The translations under genes were made by a program, and so were the position numbers. Under the pieces are notes generated by a model that saw nothing but the letters and a program-made list of their open reading frames with translations, searched no databases and had not been told where the DNA came from. 64,000 nucleotides of DNA from Corynebacterium lizhenjunii (GTDB lineage Bacteria; Actinomycetota; Actinomycetes; Mycobacteriales; Mycobacteriaceae): contig NZ_CP064954.1 of NCBI RefSeq assembly GCF_011038655.2, positions 1-64,000 on the forward strand. The letters are read 5' to 3'. The first letter of the stretch is position 1. Every line of letters begins with the position of its first letter. Shown piece by piece: positions 20,725 through 29,368 of this stretch.

Positions 20725-21189
20725 CTAATTCTCTTGCTTTGCCCGCTGTAGGTTCGTGGCTGCTAGGTAGGTGGCTACCAGTCCGATGAGGATATTCATA
20801 ACGAGGGAGCTAACAATACCCCGGGACGGTTGAACATCGTAGACCCACAGATAGGCGGAAGCGCCAATACCAAAAATGAGGGGAATAACAGCCAAGGCCA
20901 AGGCTAGACGTTCCTTCACCGGATTCGACGTCTTATTGGGCGAAGTTTTCGCCGAGCCCGAAAGCTGGGCTTCCTGTTTCTTTTGATCTTGCCTATTGCC
21001 TAGTTTCGCCTGCTGAAGGTTCGTCACGGCAAAATAGGTGGCCGCAATACCGATGAGGGTGCTCGATACGAGAATGCCGATCATGGATCGAGACGGTTCG
21101 GCATAGCCTGCCCATAGATAGGAGGAGACTCCCACTCCAAAAATGAGCGGTAGCAGCGCGATACCTAAGACAAGTCGCTCTTTCAACAC
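20725..21189 (-). CDS. Membrane protein made of two internal repeats
   Basis: This 154-residue protein is a duplication. Residues 1-70 and about 88-152 each contain KERL, PLIFG with a Gly, YLW, PSR, LIG, ATY and NLQxAK at matching spacing, and each half has two hydrophobic segments. A polar linker rich in Gln, Lys and Ser joins them. It starts with GTG (21189) after AAAGGAG. I recognise no family. The duplication suggests a dimer-like four-helix membrane unit. The 249 bases upstream, to the MFS gene, hold no other gene. Confidence 0.65.
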   Translation of the reverse strand: MLKERLVLGIALLPLIFGVGVSSYLWAGYAEPSRSMIGILVSSTLIGIAATYFAVTNLQQAKLGNRQDQKKQEAQLSGSAKTSPNKTSNPVKERLALALAVIPLIFGIGASAYLWVYDVQPSRGIVSSLVMNILIGLVATYLAATNLQRAKQEN

Positions 21190-21402
21190 TTTGGTTCTCC
21201 TTTCTGGCTACCTTCCGCTGCAGTTGCGACAGTGCTTCATAAGAGGGAACAGGTTAGCGCGGTGGCCATAGCGAGTGAAATTTTGGTCTTCAACTGAATT
21301 GCCTCCTTAGTTGAGGTTGATCGGTTTGGACAGTGACCACGGTAACATAGCGAAATTAGTGCGGCAACCACTCTTAATGACTAATGCGCTCGCCCCTGAT
21401 CC

Positions 21403-21438
21403 TTAACCCCCGGTGCTACCAGGCTAAACTGACCGGCA
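21403..21438 (+). promoter_or_regulatory. Leaderless promoter of the MFS gene
   Basis: TTAACC (21403-21408), a 16-base spacer and TAAACT (21425-21430) end eight bases before the ATG at 21439. No Shine-Dalgarno sequence is present. Confidence 0.6.
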
Positions 21439-22701
21439 ATGAAAAACCTGACCTATTCCAAAAAATTTAGCTTGGTCTTTGTTGCTGCACTTGTGTCCGG
21501 CCTGGGCGATGGCCTTGTTCCCATTGCTTTTGCGCTGCAGTCCCATCGCCTGGATCCTTCGGGCCGCGGCTTGACTACGGTTCTTATCGCGCTGTGGGCG
21601 GGCCGGTTTGTCAGCTCGCTGGTGGTGCGAAAGTTGCCGACGCCGTCGCGTCCGGTCCCGTGGATGTTGGGCAGTGACATGGTGCGCGCGCTAGCCCAGT
21701 GGGGTTTGGTGGCCTGGGTGTCGATAACAGGGGATTCGATAGCGGCTTTTGCTGTGTCCAGCTGCGTGTACGGGTGCGCGGCGTCATTTTTTGCGCCGGC
21801 CCGCTTTGCGCTGCTCTCCCAATTGTTCAGTGACACGCAGCGCACTCGCGTGAACGGTACGCTGTCCATGCTCGGCGATGTCCTGTTCATCGCCGGCCCC
21901 ATGATTGGCACGGCAGCGGTGCTCACCCTGGGTTTCCACACTGTGCTGCTCATCGACGGCGCAACTTTTGTGGTGGCCATGCTGGTAGTTCTGCCTTTCC
22001 TCCAAGTACGCCGCGCCCCGGCAGAGCCTGCCGATGCCCCCGTCTCCGCACCCGCCGCCTCCGCCGATGCCGCCACCGCTCCGACTACCGATGCCTCTGC
22101 ACCCACCAATTCCCCGGCCACCCCGCCCGCTGCCTCCCGCGTGCAGCTGCCGTCCTGGGTACACATTGGCCTGGGTACCTGGCTGGTGGCTGCACTGGTA
22201 AATGGCTTTTTGGGCAGCGCCGGTCCGACATGGATTATGAATGCATTTGATGAGAAAACGTGGGGCTTCATGGCCACCGCATTGGCGGCGGGATCATTGC
22301 TGGGTTCGGCGGCCACTATTGTGCGAGCCCTGGATGCAGTGCGTTTTAGTACTCTTCAGTTCCTGATGCTGTTGTTCCTGGCCGGGCAGGTGCTGGCATT
22401 GGCTTTCTCTCCGGTGTTCGTCCTTATTGCAATCGTGGGGGCCGTGGCCTCATTGTTTATGACGGCGGCTGGTATTTCCTGGGATACGCTGGGCCAGTCC
22501 TTGGGCACTGATGCACTGGTGCATCAGTTCGCAACCAGGGATCAGTTGGTGTTTACGGCGGGTACCCCGCTGGGCATGCTGCTTTTTGCAGCGTTGTCCG
22601 GGTTCCCACAGGCTGCGGCTATCGCCCTGGCGGTGGCGTTGGTGTTCGCCGCGGTAGCGACTCGTTTACCGGCCGCCCGAGCACCGCGGACGGTCGGGTA
22701 G
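21439..22701 (+). CDS. Major facilitator superfamily transporter
   Basis: The 420-residue protein has about 12 hydrophobic helices in two halves and opens directly with a helix (FSLVFVAALVSGLGDGLVPIA). Between helices six and seven lies an Ala/Pro/Thr-rich loop (about 197-232). Its start (EPADAPVS) is encoded by a copy of the dispersed 18-bp motif at 22024-22041. The substrate cannot be inferred; it resembles drug-type exporters. A MarR regulator gene follows after a terminator and could control it. Confidence 0.8.
   Translation: MKNLTYSKKFSLVFVAALVSGLGDGLVPIAFALQSHRLDPSGRGLTTVLIALWAGRFVSSLVVRKLPTPSRPVPWMLGSDMVRALAQWGLVAWVSITGDSIAAFAVSSCVYGCAASFFAPARFALLSQLFSDTQRTRVNGTLSMLGDVLFIAGPMIGTAAVLTLGFHTVLLIDGATFVVAMLVVLPFLQVRRAPAEPADAPVSAPAASADAATAPTTDASAPTNSPATPPAASRVQLPSWVHIGLGTWLVAALVNGFLGSAGPTWIMNAFDEKTWGFMATALAAGSLLGSAATIVRALDAVRFSTLQFLMLLFLAGQVLALAFSPVFVLIAIVGAVASLFMTAAGISWDTLGQSLGTDALVHQFATRDQLVFTAGTPLGMLLFAALSGFPQAAAIALAVALVFAAVATRLPAARAPRTVG
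22024..22041 (+). repeat. Copy of the dispersed 18-bp motif (one mismatch)
   Basis: GAGCCTGCCGATGCCCCC, in the interdomain loop of the MFS transporter. Confidence 0.8.
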
Positions 22702-22727
22702 CCCGGGACTTATAAGGTATTGCCTCC

Positions 22728-22752
22728 GGCCCGGGGTTCCCGGGCCCTTTTT
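22728..22752 (+). terminator. Rho-independent terminator of the MFS gene
   Basis: GGCCCGGG (22728-22735) pairs with CCCGGGCC (22739-22746) and is followed by C and TTTTT (22748-22752), a classical intrinsic terminator. Confidence 0.9.
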
Positions 22753-22793
22753 GCGCCCCGGCGGGCTGTGGGGCGTGTGTTAGGGTGTGATTT

Positions 22794-23372
22794 ATGACTG
22801 GTCAGGATGAGGAACCGCGCTGCTGCGACAACGCCGCTTCGGCCACGCCCGATAGTGGAGCCGGGGATTGCACAGTGTTGTCCCATAGGGCAGGTGAGGG
22901 TAGCGCGACTGAGCCCCGCTGGCTAGACGAGGAGGAATTGGATTCCTTCGTGGCACTCATGCACGTCAATCTGCAGCTGATTAACAAACTTGACCGCCAG
23001 CTGCGTCGGGATGCGGGCATGAGTTTCTATGATTACACCGTGATGTCTCGGCTTTCGGAGGCCAGTGGTCGCACCATGCGCATGAGCCAGTTGGGGCACA
23101 TTACGGGAGGGTCGCTGTCACGTCTTAGCCAGGTGGTTTCCCGCCTGGAAAAGGCCGGTTGGGTTGAGCGTGAGCCGGACCCCGCCGATGGTCGCTTTAC
23201 TGTTGCCAAGCTTTCCGATGCCGGCTGGGACAAGGTCGTGGCCACCGCTCCTGGTCACGTGGAGGCCGCGCGCCGAATTATTTTGGACCGCTTAACCCGC
23301 GCCCAGGTGCGCCAATTGGGGCAGATTTCGCGGCGGATCATCATCGGCATTGAGGAAGAAGACTGCTGTTAG
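22794..23372 (+). CDS. MarR family regulator with Cys-rich ends
   Basis: The 192-residue protein has a MarR winged-helix domain: MSRLSEASGRTMRMSQLG, SLSRLSQVVSRLEKAGWVER and the wing DPADGRFTVAKLSDAG. An N-terminal extension of about 40 residues carries a Cys pair (CC at 10-11) and another Cys, and the protein ends in DCC. These pairs could make it redox- or metal-sensitive, which is inference only. The ATG at 22794 follows a TAGGGT -10 box by seven bases, so the mRNA is probably leaderless. Likely targets are itself or the MFS gene. Confidence 0.82.
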   Translation: MTGQDEEPRCCDNAASATPDSGAGDCTVLSHRAGEGSATEPRWLDEEELDSFVALMHVNLQLINKLDRQLRRDAGMSFYDYTVMSRLSEASGRTMRMSQLGHITGGSLSRLSQVVSRLEKAGWVEREPDPADGRFTVAKLSDAGWDKVVATAPGHVEAARRIILDRLTRAQVRQLGQISRRIIIGIEEEDCC

Positions 23373-23425
23373 TCCATCTCCACTCAGCCCAGCGGCACGG
23401 TTTAGCCGTCCCCAGTCCAGCCGCG

Positions 23426-24475
23426 TTAGGGCCGCGAGTAGTAAATCCGGCCAGGCTGCGGGTGGGGGATGAGCGTATCCAGATTGACCGGCGCTAGGCC
23501 CTTAGCGCGCAGGCCGTCAATTATGCACTCCACAGCCGCCACAGTGCTGGGATGAATGTCATGCATGAGGATGATCGCGCCCGGCTTGGCTTCACCAACC
23601 GCTGTGCGGCAGGTCTGTTCAGTGTTGCGGGTTTTCCAGTCTAGGGTGTCTACGCTCCAGAAGGCTTGGGCGGCGCCGGCGCGCGCAGCAGCCGCAGCCA
23701 CGGTGTCATTGGTGGCGCCATAGGGTGGGCGCATCCACCGCGTCCCGTGCCCAGTGGCGGCGCGCACGGCGTCATTGCCTTGGGCGATCTCGCGGTCCAC
23801 GGAGGCAGCGTCGAGTTTGTTCAGCTCACGGTGGGTCGCGGTGTGGTTGCCGATTGTGTGTCCGGCGGCGTCCATCCTGCGCAGCAGTTGTGGCTGCGCG
23901 TTGGCCTTGGGCGCGAGCACAAAGAAGCTGGCTTGGACACGCTTTCGGTCCAGGATGTCCAGTAGTTGGTGGGTGGGCGTGGCCGGGCCATCGTCGAAGG
24001 TAAGGGCCACGCAGTTGGCGCAGCCAGGAGCAGGTGAGCTTGCCGATGCCCCCGCAGCCCCCACCGTCCCATTCCGCACCGGTGGATCCACCAGGCCCAT
24101 CGCACGGGCCTGGTTGGCGATACCCGGGTGGTTCCGCGCAGGCTCCGGTAACGCTTGGTAGGCGGAGCGCAGGGCTTGGTGCACGCCGTCCTCGGCTCGA
24201 GAGCTGGTCTGGGAGCTGAACTGGTTGAGCTGCGCGAAGGGATCAGCGCCTGTTGCGGATCCAAGCGGATTGGCTTGTGCCAGGATGATGTCGCCCCGAC
24301 CGACCTGTGCGGAGCCGTTCTGGCCTGGATTGGTGCTGCCCAGGTTGGTGCGGCCCGGGTTGGTGTGGCCTGGGTTGGTGTGGCCCGGGTTGGCATGGGC
24401 GGTGCCGGCTTGGGCGGGAGCGGCGAACAGTAGGCAAGCGGCAAGTGAGGCGGCGGCAAGGCGGCGTAGATGCAC
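23426..24475 (-). CDS. Secreted polysaccharide deacetylase (NodB domain)
   Basis: The protein is about 349 residues. It has a signal peptide (LRRLAAASLAACLLFAAPAQ) and then five tandem pentapeptides of the type NPGHT, with the forms NPGHT, NPGRT, NLGST and NPGQN. The NodB domain is in the C-terminal half: LTFDDGPATPTHQLL, IGNHTATHREL with the two metal histidines, RPPYGATND, DTLDWKTR and ILMHDIHPST. Such enzymes deacetylate cell-wall or other glycans outside the cell. I prefer the GTG at 24475, eight bases after AAAGGA; the ATG at 24484 is an alternative. A motif copy at 24036 lies at the linker-NodB boundary. Confidence 0.88.
   Translation of the reverse strand: MHLRRLAAASLAACLLFAAPAQAGTAHANPGHTNPGHTNPGRTNLGSTNPGQNGSAQVGRGDIILAQANPLGSATGADPFAQLNQFSSQTSSRAEDGVHQALRSAYQALPEPARNHPGIANQARAMGLVDPPVRNGTVGAAGASASSPAPGCANCVALTFDDGPATPTHQLLDILDRKRVQASFFVLAPKANAQPQLLRRMDAAGHTIGNHTATHRELNKLDAASVDREIAQGNDAVRAATGHGTRWMRPPYGATNDTVAAAAARAGAAQAFWSVDTLDWKTRNTEQTCRTAVGEAKPGAIILMHDIHPSTVAAVECIIDGLRAKGLAPVNLDTLIPHPQPGRIYYSRP
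24036..24053 (+). repeat. Exact copy of the dispersed 18-bp motif
   Basis: GAGCTTGCCGATGCCCCC inside the deacetylase gene; on the gene strand it encodes GASASS between the N-terminal region and the NodB domain. Confidence 0.95.
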
Positions 24476-24618
24476 GGCGGGCATCCTTTCAGGCGGGTGC
24501 GGTAAATGGCTCTGGACCATTGTGCCCACGCGCATGCCCCACGCAGGCCGCGACATGCCCAAAGCATGAGAAAATTGTTAACTAATGTGCCTGCTGTGAC
24601 TTCCGGCCTGCGGAAACG

Positions 24619-25104
24619 CTAGCCCCACTGCTTGAGCAGGACGTAGTGTCCGGCGGCATCGTCAACCTGCTCAAAACCCACGTGGCGGTAGAGCCTGTCG
24701 GCACGGGAATTGCTGTGGGCAACCGAAAGCGAAATGCCCGGGGCGCCCATCTGGCGGGCGAGGTTTGCGGCGGCATCGAGAAGTACTGTGCCCAACCCTT
24801 GTCCCTTGAAACGCTCCTCGACTGCTAGGGCAAGCTCCGGGATGCCCTCGGCCACGTGACCATATCCGTGGCGCTGGGCGGTTCCCCACAGCAGCCACAC
24901 CCCACCCGCCGGGACAAGCTCGCGCCAGGCGATCACTCCGCCATCGCCCGGCCTCCACGTGGAAACGTAATAGTCATAATCCTGTGCGAAGCTCTCCGAC
25001 AGCGGGGCGCTTTCCTTGCCAAAGACATCCGCGAGATAATTCAGGCGGGCGATGTAGGTGCGGTCGGACTCAGTGGCGGGGCGCAGGTCAAGCTCAGCAG
25101 TCAT
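24619..25104 (-). CDS. GNAT family N-acetyltransferase
   Basis: GNAT enzymes transfer acetyl from acetyl-CoA to amines. The 161-residue product has the acetyl-CoA binding motif A (LALAVEERFKGQGLGTVLLD) and motif B (ISLSVAHSNSRADRLYRHVG, then FEQ). The substrate is unknown. The ATG at 25104 lies seven bases after TACACT on the coding strand (25117-25112), so the mRNA is probably leaderless. It is transcribed divergently from the ptuA-like gene. Confidence 0.85.
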   Translation of the reverse strand: MTAELDLRPATESDRTYIARLNYLADVFGKESAPLSESFAQDYDYYVSTWRPGDGGVIAWRELVPAGGVWLLWGTAQRHGYGHVAEGIPELALAVEERFKGQGLGTVLLDAAANLARQMGAPGISLSVAHSNSRADRLYRHVGFEQVDDAAGHYVLLKQWG

Positions 25105-25174
25105 GCGCACCAGTGTAGGTCCGCGGACGCCGCCGAATATGTTGTGCTACCTGCAACCCTGCTACGATGCACGT

Positions 25175-26479
25175 ATGGTAGCGTGGCGAATTGGCTCTCT
25201 TGAGCTTCGAAATTTTCGTAACTATGAGAGCCTGGAACTGGACTTTGAGGATCGGTTAACGGTGCTCACTGGTAAGAACGGAGCCGGCAAAACTTCTATC
25301 TTGGATGCACTCAAAGTTATCTTGTCAATCCCGGTCGGGGTCTTTGAGCACAAGTCCTTTAATCTTTCACGCGAGGATGCGCGAATTGCGCCGCAGCTGG
25401 GAAACAATGAACGAGTCTCCCAGGCTGAGCCCCATTATCCGGTGTCAGTGGGGGCACGGTTAATAGCCGGGGAAAAAACTTTCGATCTGACCCGTACCTT
25501 AGAGGCGCGAGGAAGAACTAAAGGGCCAAACTCCGAGTTTCGTAAGTTTTGCGAGGACCTGAAAAATGAGCTCCAAGAAGTTGGCAGCACTACAGAAGCC
25601 CCAATTTTGGCGGCATATGGGGTCGAACGTCTCGTTAAAGAGATTCCCAAAAAGTCAGCTGTGCCTACGTCACGTCTGGCAGCATACGAGAATGTCTTGG
25701 ACCCTCGATCTGATTTAAACCAGCTTTCGGCATATATCGAATACCTAGACGAGCAGCGTTTGGATGCTCTCAGTGCTGGTGAAGATCCCGACGAAGATGC
25801 AAACATCCGGCAACTAAAGTCGATCTTCGATTCTTGTAATGAGGTACTCAAGCCCACGGGGTGGGGAAATGCCCGTTGGGACCGCAAGGTGAAATCCGTA
25901 GTTTTAACGCATGAAGACTATGGCACGCTTCCGTTGAGCTTTCTTGCAACGGGCACCAAAATCTGTGCCGGCCTGGCATTGGATATTGCGACACGAATGG
26001 GACGCCTCAATCCGCACTTGTCAGGAGAAGAGTTACGCAAACAGACGCCGGGAATAGTGCTAATTGATGAAGTGGACATGCACTTGCACCCTGAGTGGCA
26101 GCGAAAGATTATCGATTCATTATTAAGCACTTTTCCTGCTGTGCAATTCATTGTCAGTACGCATAGCCCACTGGTCATCTCTAGCGCCCCTACGGGGTCG
26201 ATTAGAATTCTTGACAATAATACGGTCCGAACCCCTGAATTTTCTCAAGGACTAAAAGTTGAGAAGGTGATTAACGAAATTCAGGGAGCAGATCCCAATC
26301 CGGACACTCCGAACCGTGAGCTCCTCTCGAGGTACATGGAGATGGTTCATGCTGGCGATGGCAGGACAGACGAAGCGCGGAAGCTGAGGGAGAGGCTAGA
26401 GAATGAACTCGGTGGGATTGATCTTGTCCCGGAGCTCGCTGATGCTGATGCGTATTTGTTCTTCGACGAGATTGATTAG
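25175..26479 (+). CDS. ptuA: Septu-type AAA ATPase (PtuA-like)
   Basis: The 434-residue protein is an SMC/RecF-like ATPase: MVAWRIGSLELRNFRNYESL, Walker A LTGKNGAGKTSILDAL near residues 31-46, Walker B GIVLIDEVDMHLHPEWQRK and the H-loop FIVSTHSPLVISSA. A PtuA ATPase paired with an HNH nuclease is the Septu anti-phage system; a similar pair is also the effector of some retrons, but no reverse transcriptase is present here. I start it at the ATG at 25175, six bases after TACGAT (25163-25168). Base composition is clearly lower in GC than its neighbours, which indicates transfer. ptuB follows 10 bases later. Confidence 0.82.
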   Translation: MVAWRIGSLELRNFRNYESLELDFEDRLTVLTGKNGAGKTSILDALKVILSIPVGVFEHKSFNLSREDARIAPQLGNNERVSQAEPHYPVSVGARLIAGEKTFDLTRTLEARGRTKGPNSEFRKFCEDLKNELQEVGSTTEAPILAAYGVERLVKEIPKKSAVPTSRLAAYENVLDPRSDLNQLSAYIEYLDEQRLDALSAGEDPDEDANIRQLKSIFDSCNEVLKPTGWGNARWDRKVKSVVLTHEDYGTLPLSFLATGTKICAGLALDIATRMGRLNPHLSGEELRKQTPGIVLIDEVDMHLHPEWQRKIIDSLLSTFPAVQFIVSTHSPLVISSAPTGSIRILDNNTVRTPEFSQGLKVEKVINEIQGADPNPDTPNRELLSRYMEMVHAGDGRTDEARKLRERLENELGGIDLVPELADADAYLFFDEID

Positions 26480-26489
26480 CAGGTGCTAG

Positions 26490-27290
26490 ATGTTTGTTGT
26501 ACGCCGCGAAGACCCTCAAATGAAGAAGAAGATAGTCGCTCAGCTGAAGCAAGCGACTCGTTACGAAGATCTAAATAAAGACCAGCTTCGTGAATACTTA
26601 CTTTTAAGGCAAGGGTCGAGGTGCGCATACTGTGAGCAGAAGATCAACAACAAGCAGCACTCAAAAAAGGCTGGTCGCGTTAATCGCAGCAGCCGTCAGG
26701 CAAATAAAATAGAACACTTTCATCCCCAGAGTCAGGATTATAGTTCCGATAAATGCGAGAAGGCCACGGGAGTAGGAACGTGGGAGCAGTCGCCCCTAGC
26801 GTTGGAAAATATGTTGGCGGTGTGTGATGGCCGTATCCAGGAGGGTGGAACAGAGTATTGCTGCGATACCAAGAAAGCTAGCAAAGACATTTGCAGCGAT
26901 TTTCTGAACCCTAACCGCTTCGCGGTCGCGCCATCGTCTGATCAAGTTGTGCCGCGCAGGTCTCTTGTCCGGGTAAAAAGAGATGGGAAACTCGTACCAA
27001 ATAAGCTTTATTTTACAGACGAGGAACAGGAAGAGCGAGCGCAGCGAGTTCTCGATGAGGTCCTTAATCTTAATTCAACACAGCTGAAAGACTCGCGTAG
27101 AAAACTATTGGTGGCATTAGTAAAGCAGAGCAACGAGAAAGTTCAGCGGCAAGCGGCCCGGAAGCATGGAATCAGCCGCCAGGAGCTTAGGAAAAAATTG
27201 TTTAACGATGCTATTGCGCGAGAAGAAGAAGAGAGCAGTGCGCTGATTTCAGTGTATTACAGCTATGGTGCGGAGCTCGATAAGTCGTAA
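26490..27290 (+). CDS. ptuB: Septu-type HNH nuclease (PtuB-like)
   Basis: The 266-residue protein resembles the HNH partner of PtuA (TIGR02646-like). It has the zinc/HNH positions CAYCEQKI, then KIEHFHPQSQ, then NMLAVCDG, and a long charged helical C-terminal region. In Septu the nuclease is held with the ATPase and is thought to cut DNA on phage attack. It lies 10 bases after ptuA on the same strand and shares its low GC. The start could also be the ATG at 26520 (MKKKIVAQLK). Confidence 0.8.
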   Translation: MFVVRREDPQMKKKIVAQLKQATRYEDLNKDQLREYLLLRQGSRCAYCEQKINNKQHSKKAGRVNRSSRQANKIEHFHPQSQDYSSDKCEKATGVGTWEQSPLALENMLAVCDGRIQEGGTEYCCDTKKASKDICSDFLNPNRFAVAPSSDQVVPRRSLVRVKRDGKLVPNKLYFTDEEQEERAQRVLDEVLNLNSTQLKDSRRKLLVALVKQSNEKVQRQAARKHGISRQELRKKLFNDAIAREEEESSALISVYYSYGAELDKS

Positions 27291-27556
27291 TTAGCGGGCT
27301 CTAAGTGGTTGGTGTGAGTGAGGTGACTCCGACCGGGTGAAGCGAGCATCAGGGCTGTTCTTTGCGGCGGCGAAGGCTTGAGAGCCCGTAGTGAAGCACC
27401 TGGCATCTGTAACAAGCAGTGGGGCAGGGGCGGCGAATTCTCGCGTGGAGTTGCCGGGGTCGGCCTCCGTTAACCGTGGCGGGGTAGCCGTGCACTAGGT
27501 TGTGGCGGGGCACCGCCTGCATGAACAACGCGGTGGCAGGGCACCGCCTGCATGAA
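27291..27556. other. Gap between ptuB and the ABC exporter operon
   Basis: No gene is supported. The right part holds the tandem hairpin repeat at 27507-27570. The GC content rises abruptly to that of the core genome after ptuB, which probably marks the edge of the transferred segment. Confidence 0.45.
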
Positions 27557-27570
27557 TTACGCGGTGGCGG
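27507..27570. repeat. Two tandem 31-bp hairpin repeats at the ABC gene stop
   Basis: CACCGCCTGCATGAA starts at 27511 and again at 27542. In each unit CACCGC pairs with GCGGTG downstream (27530-27535 and 27561-27566). The second hairpin spans the stop codon of the ABC gene (27557-27559), so the pair may end transcription of the operon. Confidence 0.7.
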
Positions 27571-29368
27571 AGCCGCGCTCCCACTGGCGGTAGGCGCGGG
27601 CGTAGCGGCCGCCTTCGGCCAGCAGCGTGGCGTGGGTGCCGTCCTCGACAATCTCGCCGTGGTCCATCACGATAATGCGATCGGCCTCGCGGGCCTGGTC
27701 CAGCCGGTGGGCCACCACCAAGGTGGTACGCCCTTTGGCCACAGTGCGGGCAGCGTGTTCCAGGACGGTGGCATGCTCTGAACCGGCCTCTGAGGTGGCC
27801 TCATCCATAATCAGCACCGGGGGTTGGCGCAGCACCATGCGTGCCAGGGAAATCTGCTGGGCAACTTCTGCGCCCACCTCCTCATTCCCTGCACCAATGA
27901 GGGTATCCAGGCCCTGGGGCAGCCAGCGATCCCACAAGGCGGTATCTGGTTCCAAGCCCACTTCGGCCAGGGCGGCGAGCAGCTGGGCATCGCTGGCCTG
28001 CGGGGCGGCCATGAGCAGATCATCGCGCAAGCTCCCGGAGAACAAGTGGACCTCCTGGGTGACCAGGGCAACGTGCTCGGTGATCCAGGTGTTGGGCACC
28101 GTGGAGGTATCTACATCGCCCACCCGGATCCTCCCGGCGGAAGGATATTGTAAGCCCGCCACCAATGCCGCCAGGGTGGACTTACCCGCACCGGAGGTGC
28201 CCACCAACGCCGTGGTGGTACCCGCCGCTAGCTCCAGGTCAATATGGCGCAGCACCGGTTCACCACCTGGGTAGGAGTAACTCAAGGCTTCGATGGTGAT
28301 AGCCGGGCTGCCTGCGAGGGCAGCAGTGTGGCTGCCCGCGTAGGTGGCCGCATCATCAGCCAGGGTGGCCAAGGACACCGCCCGGCCCAGGGAGGTCACG
28401 GCGTATTGAATTTCCCCGGCAAAGAACAACACGTTAAAGACGTGGACTTCCAGCCGCACCACCAGCAGCACAGCCGCTGAAGCCTGGCCTGCGGTTATCC
28501 ACTCCGCCTGCACCATGGGCACTGACAACAGCAACGATCCCAGCAGCAAAATACCAAACGCAAACGTGCCCTGGCCAATAATGCGATTAATCAGCGGCAC
28601 CTTATCTGCCCAGGCTTGTACCGTCTGCCAGGAGGTGCGCTCCATGCGCTTAGTGGCCCAGTCCGCCAGGGAAAATCGCCGCAGCGTCTCCAAAGAGCGG
28701 ATGGTATCTAGCAGCACGTTATTGCGAGTGGCCTCCGAGGTAGAGACCATATTGGCCACCGCCGGAATATCGCGCACGGTGCCCTTAATAAACGGGTACA
28801 TCACCACCCCGGCCACCACAAAGATAATGGCATATAGCGGGTGAATAAGCAGCATAGTCACTGCCGTGATGGGCAAAATGAACAAGGTAATGGCCATGCG
28901 CTCGCCCATCATGGATACCGCATTGACGGCATTATCAATGTCCTTGGACAAGCGGGTAATCACGTTGCCGGTGCCCAGCTCCATAATCTTGGGCACCGGA
29001 GCGCGCAGGACAGAATCCAACGCGGCGGTGCGCAGATCCATGGCCAGGCGGCGGGTGCGTGCCTGAATCATGTAGCCGCCCAGCGCGCGACCCAAGGCCT
29101 CCGCCAACAGGGCCACCGCCACCACCACCAGGGCCCGCACCATGCCGGAGTGCCCGCCGCCGAGCACCGGCAACTCCAGCCCGTTGACCAGGTCCACAAT
29201 GCGGCCTAGGACATTCGAGCCCAGGTTCATCATCACGATGGTGCCGGCAAACACCGCCACCAGAGCCCAAACCCAGCCGCGGCGTGGAGCAGAAGGCAGA
29301 GTCTTCAAGTACCGCCAGGAATCTAGGGCGCTGGCCGGAGCCAGGGCATCAGAATGCGTAGTAGCCAT
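27557..29368 (-). CDS. ABC exporter half-transporter with intact Walker A but degenerate signature
   Basis: The 603-residue protein has an N-terminal six-helix exporter domain and a C-terminal ATPase domain. Walker A is intact (LVGTSGAGKSTLAALVAG) and Walker B is present (PVLIMDEATSEAG), as is the H-loop (LVVAHRLDQA). The ABC signature LSGGQ is replaced by VGAEVAQQISLARM. Its start overlaps the stop of the upstream half-transporter (TAATG). Together they form a heterodimer in which this subunit gives the Walker motifs for the only canonical ATP site. The substrate is unknown. Confidence 0.9.
   Translation of the reverse strand: MATTHSDALAPASALDSWRYLKTLPSAPRRGWVWALVAVFAGTIVMMNLGSNVLGRIVDLVNGLELPVLGGGHSGMVRALVVVAVALLAEALGRALGGYMIQARTRRLAMDLRTAALDSVLRAPVPKIMELGTGNVITRLSKDIDNAVNAVSMMGERMAITLFILPITAVTMLLIHPLYAIIFVVAGVVMYPFIKGTVRDIPAVANMVSTSEATRNNVLLDTIRSLETLRRFSLADWATKRMERTSWQTVQAWADKVPLINRIIGQGTFAFGILLLGSLLLSVPMVQAEWITAGQASAAVLLVVRLEVHVFNVLFFAGEIQYAVTSLGRAVSLATLADDAATYAGSHTAALAGSPAITIEALSYSYPGGEPVLRHIDLELAAGTTTALVGTSGAGKSTLAALVAGLQYPSAGRIRVGDVDTSTVPNTWITEHVALVTQEVHLFSGSLRDDLLMAAPQASDAQLLAALAEVGLEPDTALWDRWLPQGLDTLIGAGNEEVGAEVAQQISLARMVLRQPPVLIMDEATSEAGSEHATVLEHAARTVAKGRTTLVVAHRLDQAREADRIIVMDHGEIVEDGTHATLLAEGGRYARAYRQWERGSATA

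Noticed and set aside
25058..25174. N-terminal extension of ptuA
   Set aside because: It overlaps the divergent acetyltransferase gene, and the family N-terminus begins at the ATG at 25175.
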